Positions 25,189 to 35,024 are shown, counted from the stretch's first letter. The stretch is DNA of 64,000 nt from an uncultured Bariatricus sp. (GCA_934320645.1 CAKRFP010000010.1:11639-75638), one strand, 5' to 3'. The notes: generated by a model not told the origin, from the letters alone. A program made the numbers and translations.

Positions 25189-27249
25189 ATGAATGAACAG
25201 TCGGAAATTCGTAATCTGAAAGGGATTGGGGCAAAGACCGAGGAATTATTCCACAAGATGGGGATTTTTACCATTGGGGATCTGCTCCGGTATTATCCCA
25301 GAGGGTATGATGTATATGAAGAACCTGTCAGCGTAGGAGAGCTGGAGGAAGGAAAGACCAGCACGGTAAAAGGCGTGATTTACGGGAGAGTACAGGTTGG
25401 AGGCGGAAAACGTATGCAGATCACGACTGCTTACGTGAAAGATCTGACCGGTACTTTGAAAGTGATCTGGTTTCGGATGCCATTTCTGCGCAATACACTG
25501 AAGCCGGGAATGTCGGTTATTATAAGGGGCCGGGTATCTTTGAAAAAAGATCAGCTGGTTATGGAACATCCGGAATTATTTTCACCACCGGAGAGTTATG
25601 ATCAGAAATGTGGAACTCTTCAGCCAATGTATCCTTTGACTGCCGGCATGACGAACAATGCAGTGGCAAAAGCGGTGAAAGGGGCGATGGAATATCTGGA
25701 TCTTGGATCCGATGATCTTCCGAAAGAGCTACGGCTTCAGTATCATCTTGCCGAGTTTAATTATGCCATCCGTGGGATTCATTTTCCGCTGGACAAGGCA
25801 GAGTTTTACCATGCAAGAGAAAGACTTGTATTTGAAGAATTTTTAATTTTCGTGCTTGCTCTTCGCCGGACGAGGGAGCGAAATGAGCGTGCAGAAAACG
25901 GATTTGTGATAAAAAGGCGGTCGGAAATCGACCGCTTTCTTGCAAATCTGCCTTATGAACTGACCGGAGCACAGAAAAAGGTCTGGGAACAGATCCAGAC
26001 GGAAATGTGTGGAGAGTTAGTGATGTCTCGACTGATCCAGGGAGATGTAGGTTCCGGTAAGACGATTGTGGCACTTCTGGCGCTTCTTCTTGCGGCACTG
26101 AATGGCTATCAAGGAGCGATGATGGCTCCGACAGAGGTTCTTGCAAAGCAGCATTATGAATCGATCACAGAGATGCTGGAAGAGTACCAGATTCCGGTGA
26201 AGACCGAGCTTTTGACTGGATCCATGACGGCAAAAGAAAAGCGGGAGGCATATCAGAGGATTGCCGATGGTGAGGTACAGATCGTTCTGGGAACCCACGC
26301 ACTGATTCAGGAGAAGGTAGAGTACCAGAATCTGGCGATTGTTGTCACCGATGAACAGCACCGGTTTGGCGTTCGCCAGAGAGAAGCGCTTGCAGGAAAA
26401 GGACAGATCCCGCATATTCTGGTCATGAGTGCGACGCCGATTCCGCGAACGCTGGCGATTATTTTATACGGGGACCTGGATATCTCGGTGATCGATGAGC
26501 TTCCGGCAAACCGCCTGCCGATCAAAAACTGCGTGGTTGACACCAGTTATCGGCCGACTGCTTACCGGTTTATGCAGAAGCAGGTTGCCGAAGGACGGCA
26601 GTGTTATGTGATCTGTCCGATGGTAGAAGAGAGTGAAGCGATGGACGCGGAAAATGTACTTGATTACGCACAGCTTCTGCAAAGTGAGATGGGAGACCAG
26701 ATCCGGGTGGCGGCACTTCATGGACGGATGAAACAGGCGGAAAAGGATGAGATCATGGAGGCATTTGCAAAGAATGCGATCCAGATTCTGGTATCGACAA
26801 CCGTTATCGAAGTCGGAATCAATGTGCCGAATGCTACGGTGATCATGGTGGAGAATGCCGAGCGTTTCGGTCTGGCACAGCTTCACCAGCTCCGTGGACG
26901 GGTAGGGCGTGGTGGACATCAGTCTTACTGTATTTTTATGAGCAGCTCGAAGACGAAGGAGACCAAAAAACGGCTGGAGATCCTGAATAAATCCAATGAT
27001 GGATTCTTTATTGCAAATGAAGATCTGAAGCTGCGCGGACCGGGTGATCTTTTTGGAATCCGGCAGAGTGGGCTGATGGATTTCCGGATTGGGGATGTGT
27101 TCCAGGATTCGGAGCTTTTGAAAAAAGCCGGGGAAGCAGCAGGTGAGATTCTGAGAGAAGATCCATTTCTGGAAAGTGAAAAATATAAGCTGCTGGGAGA
27201 AAAGTTGTCGGCTTATATTTCGGGAAGCAATCTGGAGACCACATTGTAA
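25189..27249 (+). CDS. recG: ATP-dependent DNA helicase RecG
   Basis: A 686-residue helicase acting on stalled forks and Holliday-type junctions. An N-terminal wedge/OB domain (about 1-230) precedes the helicase core with Walker A GDVGSGKT (about residue 285), Walker B DEQHRFG, motif III MSATPIPRTLA, and motif VI QLRGRVGRGGHQSYC. The C-terminal LRGPGDLFGIRQSGL is the RecG TRG-type segment. The start codon is 4 bases after the fakA stop; the RBS is weak, so translation is probably coupled. Confidence 0.97.
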   Translation: MNEQSEIRNLKGIGAKTEELFHKMGIFTIGDLLRYYPRGYDVYEEPVSVGELEEGKTSTVKGVIYGRVQVGGGKRMQITTAYVKDLTGTLKVIWFRMPFLRNTLKPGMSVIIRGRVSLKKDQLVMEHPELFSPPESYDQKCGTLQPMYPLTAGMTNNAVAKAVKGAMEYLDLGSDDLPKELRLQYHLAEFNYAIRGIHFPLDKAEFYHARERLVFEEFLIFVLALRRTRERNERAENGFVIKRRSEIDRFLANLPYELTGAQKKVWEQIQTEMCGELVMSRLIQGDVGSGKTIVALLALLLAALNGYQGAMMAPTEVLAKQHYESITEMLEEYQIPVKTELLTGSMTAKEKREAYQRIADGEVQIVLGTHALIQEKVEYQNLAIVVTDEQHRFGVRQREALAGKGQIPHILVMSATPIPRTLAIILYGDLDISVIDELPANRLPIKNCVVDTSYRPTAYRFMQKQVAEGRQCYVICPMVEESEAMDAENVLDYAQLLQSEMGDQIRVAALHGRMKQAEKDEIMEAFAKNAIQILVSTTVIEVGINVPNATVIMVENAERFGLAQLHQLRGRVGRGGHQSYCIFMSSSKTKETKKRLEILNKSNDGFFIANEDLKLRGPGDLFGIRQSGLMDFRIGDVFQDSELLKKAGEAAGEILREDPFLESEKYKLLGEKLSAYISGSNLETTL

Positions 27250-27299
27250 AAATAACGGTGGTATATTTGAAAAACAAAACAAGTTTTTGAAAAAAAGAG

Positions 27300-27327
27300 T
27301 TGCTTTTATCCGGAAATTTGATATAAT
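27300..27327 (+). promoter_or_regulatory. Promoter of tRNA-Thr
   Basis: TTGCTT (27300-27305), 16-base spacer, perfect TATAAT (27322-27327), about 31 bases upstream of the tRNA. Confidence 0.7.
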
Positions 27328-27357
27328 ATTATTCGTGGTTGCGAAAGCAGTGCGAAT

Positions 27358-27430
27358 GCTGGAATAGCTCAGTCGGTAGAGCACTTCACTCGTAATGAAG
27401 GGGTCGTCGGTTCAAGTCCGATTTCCAGCT
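27358..27430 (+). tRNA. tRNA-Thr (anticodon CGT)
   Basis: A 73-base cloverleaf. Acceptor stem GCTGGAA/TTCCAGC with discriminator T; D arm GCTC...GAGC; anticodon stem CTTCA/TGAAG with loop CTCGTAA (anticodon CGT, reads ACG); T arm GTCGG-TTCAAGT-CCGAT. The 3' CCA is not encoded. Own promoter and terminator. Confidence 0.95.
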
Positions 27431-27442
27431 TATAAGACAGAG

Positions 27443-27479
27443 AAAGGGAATGCCTGAAAGATGGGCATTCCCTTTTTTT
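27443..27479 (+). terminator. Terminator of tRNA-Thr
   Basis: AAAGGGAATGCC (27443-27454) pairs perfectly with GGCATTCCCTTT (27464-27475), followed by a T run. Confidence 0.9.
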
Positions 27480-27514
27480 CGGCAAAAGTGCCTGTGATTC
27501 ATTTACGGACTGTC

Positions 27515-27721
27515 TTAGCGGCCGGACATCTGTTTTTCCTGTTCTTCGATCATTTTCTTGACCATATATCCTCCGACTGATCCGTTCTGTCTTGAAGTCA
27601 GGTCTCCGTTGTACCCGTCTGATAACGGTACTCCCAGTTCGCTTGCAACCTCGTATTTAAATTTGTCCAGTGCACCTTTCGCTTCTGGCACGGCTGCTCT
27701 GTTTGATGAACGATTTGCCAT
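27515..27721 (-). CDS. Small acid-soluble spore protein, alpha/beta type
   Basis: A 68-residue DNA-binding spore protein. The family blocks KFKYEVASELGVPL (including the GPR germination-protease region) and GYNGDLTSRQNGSVGGYMVK are present. These proteins coat spore DNA and give UV and heat resistance. AAGGAGG is 8 bases before the ATG at 27721 and only about 2 before an alternative ATG at 27727, so I use 27721. A possible sigma-G-like -10 (TATACTA, complement of 27768-27774) lies upstream; this is only suggestive. Direct evidence that the organism is a spore former. Confidence 0.95.
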   Translation of the reverse strand: MANRSSNRAAVPEAKGALDKFKYEVASELGVPLSDGYNGDLTSRQNGSVGGYMVKKMIEEQEKQMSGR

Positions 27722-27823
27722 ATTCATTTCCTCCTTTTTTGTAACATTTGGTTTTGTGTTACGCTTCTAGTATATGGAGATTCTTTCGGATTACACTGGG
27801 AGGTTTTGTTAATTTTAGCAAAT

Positions 27824-29083
27824 TTATGACAGTTCTGCAATTCTGGATACACCTACATAAATTTCGGAAATTTTATACCAGGTGCGGTAATCCACAGTTC
27901 CGGTTACCGGAAGCCCGAATACCGACTGGAATTTACTGACGGAAGCTGCGGTTGCAGGACCGTAAATGCCATCAACCGTGACTTTTGGAATTGCCGGATA
28001 TGCACCGGCAATGACATTTAACTGTTCCTGCATCTGCCGGACTTTTGTGCCCGAAGAGCCCTGGGAAAGAGTGTATCCCGGCCAGGAGGAAGGAATGCCG
28101 GAGATTTCTTCGGCGGTGTTGATGTAGATGTCATCTCCGTAATAATAGCGGAGGATTTCGGATGGTGAATAGCCCTGATCTCCGAGCGCTTTGGAGCCCC
28201 ACTGGGTCAACCAGTTCGGACACTGTACCTGACGCCCATCGCAGTACTGCGTCAGAATCGGCTGCCTGACATTTGGCCGGGACAGATAATCTGCGAACAG
28301 TTCGTCCACTACTGCAGAAATGGAATCAAAAATATTCCGTTCCGGGATCCATTTGTGATCAAACGCAGTAGAAGATGTAATTGTAAAATCATATCCCTGG
28401 TTGCGATACCATTCGGTATAAACCCGGTTCAGTGTAAAGGACATGATCGCCAGCACATTGGCACGGATCGTATTCTCCGGCCAGGTTGCATAGATTTCGC
28501 TGGAAGCAACATTTTTGATGTAGTCCTTGTATTTGACATAATAATTCTGTGCGGTAGAATCACGTGGGGAGCCATTATGGACGACGATGTATTCCGGGAC
28601 AACGACTCTGCTTAACACAATCTCGCCGGTTTCGTTTACCGGCTTGATTTCATTTTCCGGAATTTTCGGTGGATACACACCGTACAAAGTATGCGCCGGG
28701 ATTACAAAGATTTCCGGAGTCTGGTTTTCCGGAACCAGCGGACGCAGACGAATCTTTTGGATTGCGGTTACATCGGCAAAGATTTCTGCTCCTGCAATAC
28801 TGACCGGTTCAAATCCGGGAGCATTTACTTCCAGAGTATATTCAGAGTATGGCTGTTCTTCGCTTGTAATATCCAGGCTATATTCTACAGGCGGTGCATC
28901 AAGCTCAATCGTTTCGCTTTGCCCAGAACTGTCTGTTGTCAGTTCTTCCAACGTATTTTCGGGAATGCCCGTATGGGAAATACGGATGGAGGCGTCCGAA
29001 ACGGGAAAAGAATCGATGGATGAGTTGATCTGAATCTGCAGCTTTCCCCGGTCAGAATTCTGCATGGCTTTCAAAAATTTCAT
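27824..29083 (-). CDS. Peptidoglycan-binding protein, probably spore or cell-wall related
   Basis: A 419-residue protein. N terminus: beta-rich repeats resembling carboxypeptidase-regulatory-like domains (about residues 12-120; SDASIRISHTGIPENTLEEL). Middle: a domain with VVHNGSPRDSTAQNYYVKY, NVLAIMSFTLNRVYTEWYRN and ILRYYYGDDIYI, reminiscent of SpoIID/LytB-like proteins (inference). C terminus: PG_binding_1 domain (about 340-410; GTKVRQMQEQL...DGIYGPATAASVSKFQ). There is no obvious signal peptide. ATG 29083 has GAGGG 7 bases upstream; an in-frame start at 29254 would run into the divergent gene. It follows the spore protein gene on the same strand, so a role in spore cortex or envelope is plausible. 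Confidence 0.75.
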   Translation of the reverse strand: MKFLKAMQNSDRGKLQIQINSSIDSFPVSDASIRISHTGIPENTLEELTTDSSGQSETIELDAPPVEYSLDITSEEQPYSEYTLEVNAPGFEPVSIAGAEIFADVTAIQKIRLRPLVPENQTPEIFVIPAHTLYGVYPPKIPENEIKPVNETGEIVLSRVVVPEYIVVHNGSPRDSTAQNYYVKYKDYIKNVASSEIYATWPENTIRANVLAIMSFTLNRVYTEWYRNQGYDFTITSSTAFDHKWIPERNIFDSISAVVDELFADYLSRPNVRQPILTQYCDGRQVQCPNWLTQWGSKALGDQGYSPSEILRYYYGDDIYINTAEEISGIPSSWPGYTLSQGSSGTKVRQMQEQLNVIAGAYPAIPKVTVDGIYGPATAASVSKFQSVFGLPVTGTVDYRTWYKISEIYVGVSRIAELS

Positions 29084-29142
29084 GGGAATGCCCTCAAAGT
29101 TTTTTATACTATCAAAGACAGGATATGCAGAAATTGTTCGTG

Positions 29143-29171
29143 TTGTGCAAAAATGAAGGTTGTGATATGAT
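29143..29171 (+). promoter_or_regulatory. Promoter of the transglutaminase-like gene
   Basis: TTGTGC (29143-29148), 17-base spacer, TATGAT (29166-29171). Confidence 0.6.
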
Positions 29172-29207
29172 GAAACACACAGAGTAAAATTGGGGAGTAT
29201 AGTAGTG

Positions 29208-30431
29208 ATGCAGGAAAAAAGACGCCGGATTGGGAAAAGAATTTCATTGTTCATTTTGGGAATGGGATGTCTCTGTCTTGCAGCAGGCGGGATTCAGATT
29301 GGCAGGCAGGTGTCTGGTGATAAAAAGCAGACGGAAACAGTACAGGAAGAAGTCCCTTATGAAGAAGAAAAAATCGCGGACGAAGAGGTAAACGGAAAGT
29401 TTTATTATGAACAGCTTACAGAGGATGAGCAGACGGTTTACCGGGAAATCCTTCAGGGACTCAGAGAGAACCGGGAGAAAATCTATCTGCACTGCCAGGA
29501 TGCGGAGGCGGCCAACAGGATTTTTCAGGATGTGTTAAATGACAGACCGGAAATTTTCTGGTGTGACGGGGATGCTACATCTACAGAATATTCGCTTCTT
29601 GCGGGAAAGTCCGGATATGTAGTTATGGAACCGGATTACATATATCAGGGTGAAGAAAAGGAGCGGAGGAATCAGGAAATAGAGTTGGCAAAGGAAGTAT
29701 GTCTTTCGGGAATTTCAGAAGATGCAGGGGAATATGAAAAGATCAAGTATATTTACACCTATCTGATTGAAAATGTGGAGTATGATCTTGATGCACCGGA
29801 TAACCAGAACATTTACAGTGCTCTGGTTGGAAAAAGGTCGGTATGTGCAGGCTATGCAAAAAGCTGTCAGTATCTTCTGGAACAACTGGGGATTTCCTGC
29901 ATTTATGTGACCGGTCAGACGACAGATCCAAATGGGGAAATTGCAGATCATGCGTGGAATATTGTTCAATGTGATGGAAAGTATTATTATGTAGATGCGA
30001 CCTGGGGGGATCCGATCTTTCTGGGCGAAGAAGGGGAATATCAGCTTCCGGATCTGATTGCTTATGATTATCTGTGCTGTAGTGAGAAAGAACTGGAAAA
30101 AACACATACGCTTAATGTGGATTATGATTACCCGGTATGTGATTCGGAAGATCTCAACTATTATCAGTTAAATGGGATGTATTATGATGAATTTGAACCA
30201 GGGCAGATGAGGGAAGCAATCTGCAGATCGATCGAGAATCGGGAAGCATACACGATTTTTAAAATGTCAGATGATGATATTTATCAGCAGACAGCGGATG
30301 AAATGCATGGAAGTCTGATGAATGAGGGTGCAAGATATTTGGGAGAACTGTATGGACTCTATCAGGTTTCCTATTCGTACAGTGAGGAAGTATCGCTTGA
30401 TAAGTTTATTATTTACTGGTTTTATGAATAA
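29208..30431 (+). CDS. Membrane-anchored transglutaminase-like protein
   Basis: A 407-residue protein with an N-terminal signal-anchor (ISLFILGMGCLCLAAGGIQIG) and an acidic linker. A transglutaminase-like cysteine-peptidase fold carries the triad Cys213 (KRSVCAGYAKSCQYLL), His248 (ADHAWNIVQ) and Asp263 (YYVDATWGDP). Such extracellular proteins act as peptidases or cross-linkers at the cell wall. The start could be GTG 29205 or ATG 29208; GGGGAG is 8 and 11 bases away respectively. Divergent from the peptidoglycan-binding gene. The substrate is unknown. Confidence 0.82.
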   Translation: MQEKRRRIGKRISLFILGMGCLCLAAGGIQIGRQVSGDKKQTETVQEEVPYEEEKIADEEVNGKFYYEQLTEDEQTVYREILQGLRENREKIYLHCQDAEAANRIFQDVLNDRPEIFWCDGDATSTEYSLLAGKSGYVVMEPDYIYQGEEKERRNQEIELAKEVCLSGISEDAGEYEKIKYIYTYLIENVEYDLDAPDNQNIYSALVGKRSVCAGYAKSCQYLLEQLGISCIYVTGQTTDPNGEIADHAWNIVQCDGKYYYVDATWGDPIFLGEEGEYQLPDLIAYDYLCCSEKELEKTHTLNVDYDYPVCDSEDLNYYQLNGMYYDEFEPGQMREAICRSIENREAYTIFKMSDDDIYQQTADEMHGSLMNEGARYLGELYGLYQVSYSYSEEVSLDKFIIYWFYE

Positions 30432-30447
30432 ACATCAAAATTAGGTA

Positions 30448-30476
30448 TTGAAATCTGAAACCAGATATGGTAAACT
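30448..30476 (+). promoter_or_regulatory. Candidate promoter upstream of carAB
   Basis: TTGAAA (30448-30453), 17-base spacer, TAAACT (30471-30476). If used, transcription starts before the terminator at 30498 and reads through it into carA. Confidence 0.5.
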
Positions 30477-30497
30477 TTTTACAATTTGAGAAAGTGT

Positions 30498-30540
30498 GGG
30501 CGCTCTGGAATTGAAAAGACTCCAAGAGTGCCCCTTTTTT
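30498..30540 (+). terminator. Terminator hairpin upstream of carA (attenuator candidate)
   Basis: GGGCGCTCTGGA (30498-30509) pairs with TCCAAGAGTGCCC (30521-30533) with one G-T wobble and one bulge, then CTTTTTT. It ends the upstream gene, and because a promoter-like sequence precedes it, it could also act as a leader attenuator for carAB. I see no clear PyrR-binding loop. Confidence 0.75.
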
Positions 30541-30578
30541 GAGAATAAAAGAGTATTACGAAGGGATAAGGTGAACAT

Positions 30579-31649
30579 ATGAAAGCGTTTCTAATTTTAG
30601 AAGACGGAACTGTGTTTGAAGGCACAAGCATCGGCTCAACAAAAGATATGATTAGTGAGATTGTATTCAATACTTCAATGACTGGATACTTAGAGGTGCT
30701 GACAGACCCTTCTTACGCCGGACAGGCCGTTGTCATGACATATCCGCTGATCGGAAACTATGGTATTACACCGGATATGGAGTCCAAAAAGGCGTGGCCG
30801 GATGGTTATATTGTAAGAGAATTGTCCAGAATGCCAAGCAACTTCCGTTGTGAAGGTACAATTCAGGATTTCCTGAAAGAACAGGATATTCCGGGAATTG
30901 CAGGAATTGATACCAGAGCACTTACCAAAATCCTCCGCGAAAAGGGTACAATGAATGGTATGATCACAACGAATGAAAATTACAATCTGGATGAGGTACT
31001 TCCGAAACTCCATGCATACAAAGTAGGAGATGTAGTTTCCAAAGTAACCTGCAGTGAAAAATATGTCTTAGAAGGCAATGGACCAAAAGTTGCATTGATG
31101 GACTTTGGTGCGAAGAACAACATTGCAAGATCTTTAAATGATCGTGGCTGTGAAGTTACCGTTTACCCGGCAAATACACCTGCAGAAGAGATCATTTCCG
31201 CAAATCCGGACGGTATCATGCTGTCGAACGGACCTGGCGATCCGGCGGATTGCACTTCCATTATTAAAGAAATCAGAAAATTATACGATTCAGAGATCCC
31301 GATCTTTGCAATCTGTCTGGGACATCAGCTGATGGCACTCGCCAATGGTGGTAAGACCTATAAGTTGAAATACGGACACAGAGGTGGAAACCATCCGGTA
31401 AAAGATCTGCAGACAGGAAGAGTTTATATTTCTTCCCAGAACCATGGTTATGCTGTAGATGCTGATAGCATTCCGGAAAGTGTTGCAGTACCTGCATTTG
31501 TGAACGTCAATGACAAGACAAACGAAGGAATGTCATACGTTGGAAAGAATATTTTCACAGTACAGTTCCATCCGGAAGCTTGCCCGGGACCACAGGATTC
31601 TGGTTACTTGTTTGACAGATTTATGGATATGATGGGAGGAACAAAATAA
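30579..31649 (+). CDS. carA: Carbamoyl-phosphate synthase small (glutaminase) subunit
   Basis: A 356-residue subunit that hydrolyses glutamine and channels ammonia to CarB, for pyrimidine and arginine synthesis. The N-terminal domain has FNTSMTGYLEVLTDPSYAGQ. The C-terminal class I amidotransferase has the nucleophile Cys246 in IFAICLGHQLMALA and the His/Glu pair in FTVQFHPEACPGP. The stop codon overlaps the carB ATG by one base (TAATG), so translation is coupled. Start ATG 30579 has a weak upstream RBS (AAGGTG). Confidence 0.97.
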   Translation: MKAFLILEDGTVFEGTSIGSTKDMISEIVFNTSMTGYLEVLTDPSYAGQAVVMTYPLIGNYGITPDMESKKAWPDGYIVRELSRMPSNFRCEGTIQDFLKEQDIPGIAGIDTRALTKILREKGTMNGMITTNENYNLDEVLPKLHAYKVGDVVSKVTCSEKYVLEGNGPKVALMDFGAKNNIARSLNDRGCEVTVYPANTPAEEIISANPDGIMLSNGPGDPADCTSIIKEIRKLYDSEIPIFAICLGHQLMALANGGKTYKLKYGHRGGNHPVKDLQTGRVYISSQNHGYAVDADSIPESVAVPAFVNVNDKTNEGMSYVGKNIFTVQFHPEACPGPQDSGYLFDRFMDMMGGTK

Positions 31650-34600
31650 TGCCAAGAAATAAAGACATAAAGAAAGTATTAGTTATTGGTTCCGGTCCAA
31701 TCGTAATCGGACAGGCAGCAGAATTTGACTATGCCGGAACACAGGCATGCCGTTCACTGAAGGAAGAAGGACTTGAAGTTGTACTTCTGAACTCGAACCC
31801 GGCAACGATCATGACAGACAAAGATATTGCAGACCGCGTATATATCGAACCACTTACGGTAGAAGTTGTAGAACAGCTGATCCTTAAAGAAAAACCGGAC
31901 AGCGTACTTCCTACCCTTGGAGGCCAGGCCGGACTGAACCTTGCAATGGAGCTGGAAGAAGCAGGATTCCTTAAGGAACATAATGTAAGATTGATCGGTA
32001 CAACGGCGGAAACCATCAAGAAAGCAGAAGACCGTCTGGAATTTAAAGATACCATGGAAAAGATCGGTGAGCCGGTTGCAGCTTCACTGGTCGTTGAAAA
32101 TATAGAAGATGGTGTCGCATTTGCAGATAAGATCGGATATCCGGTTGTTCTTCGTCCGGCATATACTCTCGGCGGAAGCGGTGGTGGTATCGCACATGAT
32201 CAGGAACAATTGGAAGAAATCCTTGAGAACGGACTCCGTCTGTCACGTGTAGGACAGGTCCTTGTAGAGCGTTGCATTGCAGGATGGAAAGAAATCGAGT
32301 ACGAAGTAATGCGAGACAGTGCCGGAAATTGTATTACTGTATGTAATATGGAAAATATCGATCCGGTCGGAGTTCATACAGGTGACAGTATCGTTGTTGC
32401 ACCTTCCCAGACTCTTGGAGATAAAGAATATCAGATGCTGCGTACTTCGGCACTGAATATCATTACAGAACTGAATATTACCGGTGGATGTAATGTACAG
32501 TACGCATTACATCCAGACTCTTTTGAATATTGCGTAATTGAGGTAAACCCGCGTGTAAGCCGTTCTTCTGCACTGGCTTCCAAAGCAACAGGATACCCGA
32601 TCGCAAAAGTTGCTGCAAAGATCGCTCTTGGATATACACTGGACGAGATCAAGAATGCAGTTACAAAGAAAACTTATGCAAGCTTCGAGCCAATGCTTGA
32701 CTACTGTGTTGTTAAGATGCCGAGACTTCCATTCGATAAATTTATCAGTGCAAAGAGAACGTTGACGACACAGATGAAGGCTACCGGAGAAGTTATGAGT
32801 ATTTGCGATAACTTTGAAGGAGCTCTCATGAAAGCGATCCGTTCTCTGGAGCAGCATGTAGACTGCCTGCTTTCTTATGATTTTTCAGCACTTTCCAAAG
32901 AAGAAATTCTGGAAAAACTGGAAATCGTAGATGACCGCAGAATCTGGATGATCGCCGAAGCACTCCGCAAAGGAATCTCTTATGACGAGATCCATGCGAT
33001 CACAAAGATCGACAAATGGTTCATCGACAAGATCGCAATCCTTGTTGAGATGGAACAGGCTCTGAAGACACAGGAACTGACACCGGAACTTCTCAAAGAA
33101 GCAAAACGTATCGAGTTCCCGGATAATGTCATCGCACGACTGACCGGAAAAGATGAGAGAGAAATCCACGATATGCGTCATGCAAACGGAATCGTTGCAG
33201 CATACAAGATGGTTGATACCTGTGCGGCTGAGTTCGCGGCAGAGACCCCATATTATTATTCTGTATTCGGAAGCCAGAACGAAGTAGAAGAGACTTCCGG
33301 CAAAAAGAAAGTTCTTGTTCTTGGATCAGGGCCGATTCGTATCGGACAGGGTATCGAGTTCGACTTCTGTTCTGTACACTGTACATGGGCATTTGCAAAA
33401 GAAGGATACGAGACCATTATCGTTAATAACAACCCGGAAACTGTAAGTACCGATTTTGATATCGCAGATAAGTTGTATTTCGAACCACTTACTCCGGAAG
33501 ATGTAGAGAGCATTGTAGATCTGGAAAAACCGGACGGAGCTGTTGTTCAGTTTGGCGGACAGACTGCAATCAAATTAACTGAATCCCTGATGAAGATGGG
33601 AGTGCCGATCCTTGGAACTTCCGCGGAAGACGTAGATGCAGCAGAAGACAGAGAGCTCTTTGATGAGATCCTTGCACAGTGCAACATTCCGCGTCCGAAG
33701 GGAGATACCGTATTTACCGCTGAAGAAGCAAAAGAAGTTGCCAACCGTCTCGGCTATCCGGTACTGGTTCGTCCTTCTTATGTACTTGGCGGACAGGGAA
33801 TGCAGATTGCGATCAACGATCATGATATCGATGAATTCATCGGAATCATCAACCGTATTGCACAGGATCACCCGATTCTGGTTGATAAATACCTGGTTGG
33901 TAAAGAGATCGAGGTCGATGCAGTATGTGACGGAACAGACATCCTGATCCCTGGTATCATGGAACATATCGAGCGTGCCGGAATCCATTCTGGTGACAGT
34001 ATTTCCGTATACCCTGCACAGAGTATTTCCGAAGTGACAAAGCGTAAAATTGAAGAATATACAAAGCGTCTTGCAAAAGCCCTTCATGTAATTGGTATGA
34101 TCAACATCCAGTTTATCGTATGTGGCGAAGATGTTTATGTCATCGAAGTAAACCCACGTTCAAGCCGTACTGTTCCTTATATCAGTAAGGTAACAGGTAT
34201 CCCGATCGTTCCGCTTGCTACCAGAGCGATCATCGGACACAAGATCAAAGAGATGGGTTACACACCGGGACTTCAGAAAGAGGCAGATTACATTGCAATT
34301 AAGATGCCGGTATTCTCATTTGAGAAGATTCGCGGTGCAGATATCAGCCTTGGACCGGAAATGAAATCTACAGGTGAGTGTCTGGGAATTGCAACTACAT
34401 TTAACGAGGCGCTTTACAAAGCGTTCCTGGGAGCTGGAATCAACCTTCCGAAATACAAGAACATGATTATGACAGTTCGTGATGAGGATAAGGGAGAAGC
34501 TGTTGAGATTGGACGCAGATTTGAAGCACTCGGATACCGCATCTTCGCAACACGCGGTACAGCAGATGCATTAAAAGAAGGCGGCGTAAAAGCAATTCCG

Positions 34601-34849
34601 GTTAATAAGATCGAACAGGAATCACCGAATCTGATGGATCTGATCCTCGGACATGAGATCGATCTTGTCATCGATACCCCTCCGCAGGGAGCAGATCATG
34701 CAAGAGATGGATTTGTGATCCGTCGTAATGCGATCGAGACAGGTGTCAATGTACTGACAGCTATGGATACCGCAAGAGCACTTGTAACAAGTCTGGAAAA
34801 TACAGATATCCGTCAGCTGACACTGATTGATATTGCGAAAGTTGAATAA
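31649..34849 (+). CDS. carB: Carbamoyl-phosphate synthase large subunit
   Basis: A 1066-residue enzyme with two homologous ATP-grasp halves: GSGPIVIGQAAEFDYAGTQA near residue 15 and GSGPIRIGQGIEFDFCSVHC near residue 560. ATP-binding loops are RPAYTLGGSGGG and RPSYVLGGQGMQ, and a C-terminal MGS-like allosteric domain lies at about 940-1066 (GYRIFATRGTADAL). It makes carbamoyl phosphate from bicarbonate, ammonia and two ATP. Full length. It overlaps carA by one base. A short hairpin follows the stop. Confidence 0.98.
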   Translation: MPRNKDIKKVLVIGSGPIVIGQAAEFDYAGTQACRSLKEEGLEVVLLNSNPATIMTDKDIADRVYIEPLTVEVVEQLILKEKPDSVLPTLGGQAGLNLAMELEEAGFLKEHNVRLIGTTAETIKKAEDRLEFKDTMEKIGEPVAASLVVENIEDGVAFADKIGYPVVLRPAYTLGGSGGGIAHDQEQLEEILENGLRLSRVGQVLVERCIAGWKEIEYEVMRDSAGNCITVCNMENIDPVGVHTGDSIVVAPSQTLGDKEYQMLRTSALNIITELNITGGCNVQYALHPDSFEYCVIEVNPRVSRSSALASKATGYPIAKVAAKIALGYTLDEIKNAVTKKTYASFEPMLDYCVVKMPRLPFDKFISAKRTLTTQMKATGEVMSICDNFEGALMKAIRSLEQHVDCLLSYDFSALSKEEILEKLEIVDDRRIWMIAEALRKGISYDEIHAITKIDKWFIDKIAILVEMEQALKTQELTPELLKEAKRIEFPDNVIARLTGKDEREIHDMRHANGIVAAYKMVDTCAAEFAAETPYYYSVFGSQNEVEETSGKKKVLVLGSGPIRIGQGIEFDFCSVHCTWAFAKEGYETIIVNNNPETVSTDFDIADKLYFEPLTPEDVESIVDLEKPDGAVVQFGGQTAIKLTESLMKMGVPILGTSAEDVDAAEDRELFDEILAQCNIPRPKGDTVFTAEEAKEVANRLGYPVLVRPSYVLGGQGMQIAINDHDIDEFIGIINRIAQDHPILVDKYLVGKEIEVDAVCDGTDILIPGIMEHIERAGIHSGDSISVYPAQSISEVTKRKIEEYTKRLAKALHVIGMINIQFIVCGEDVYVIEVNPRSSRTVPYISKVTGIPIVPLATRAIIGHKIKEMGYTPGLQKEADYIAIKMPVFSFEKIRGADISLGPEMKSTGECLGIATTFNEALYKAFLGAGINLPKYKNMIMTVRDEDKGEAVEIGRRFEALGYRIFATRGTADALKEGGVKAIPVNKIEQESPNLMDLILGHEIDLVIDTPPQGADHARDGFVIRRNAIETGVNVLTAMDTARALVTSLENTDIRQLTLIDIAKVE

Positions 34850-34866
34850 GATAGTATGAAATGCGG

Positions 34867-34897
34867 ACAGGCAGGGATTAGGTTCTCTGCCTGTTTG
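34867..34897 (+). terminator. Weak terminator after carB
   Basis: ACAGGCAG (34867-34874) pairs perfectly with CTGCCTGT (34887-34894), followed by TTGTGTT, a poor T tail. The tail overlaps the -35 of the next promoter. Confidence 0.6.
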
Positions 34898-34923
34898 TGT
34901 TATGAGGGAATCTATGGTATAAA
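34895..34923 (+). promoter_or_regulatory. Promoter of the hypothetical-nuclease pair
   Basis: TTGTGT (34895-34900), 17-base spacer, TATAAA (34918-34923). Confidence 0.6.
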
Positions 34924-35024
34924 ACGGACGCCGCTTGCATAAAAGAATGTGTTCAAATTCAAGCTGTGCAAATATCCTACAAAGAAGAAAGCAGAAAATT
35001 AGAGATGGGAAGGAGTTCGGTGGC

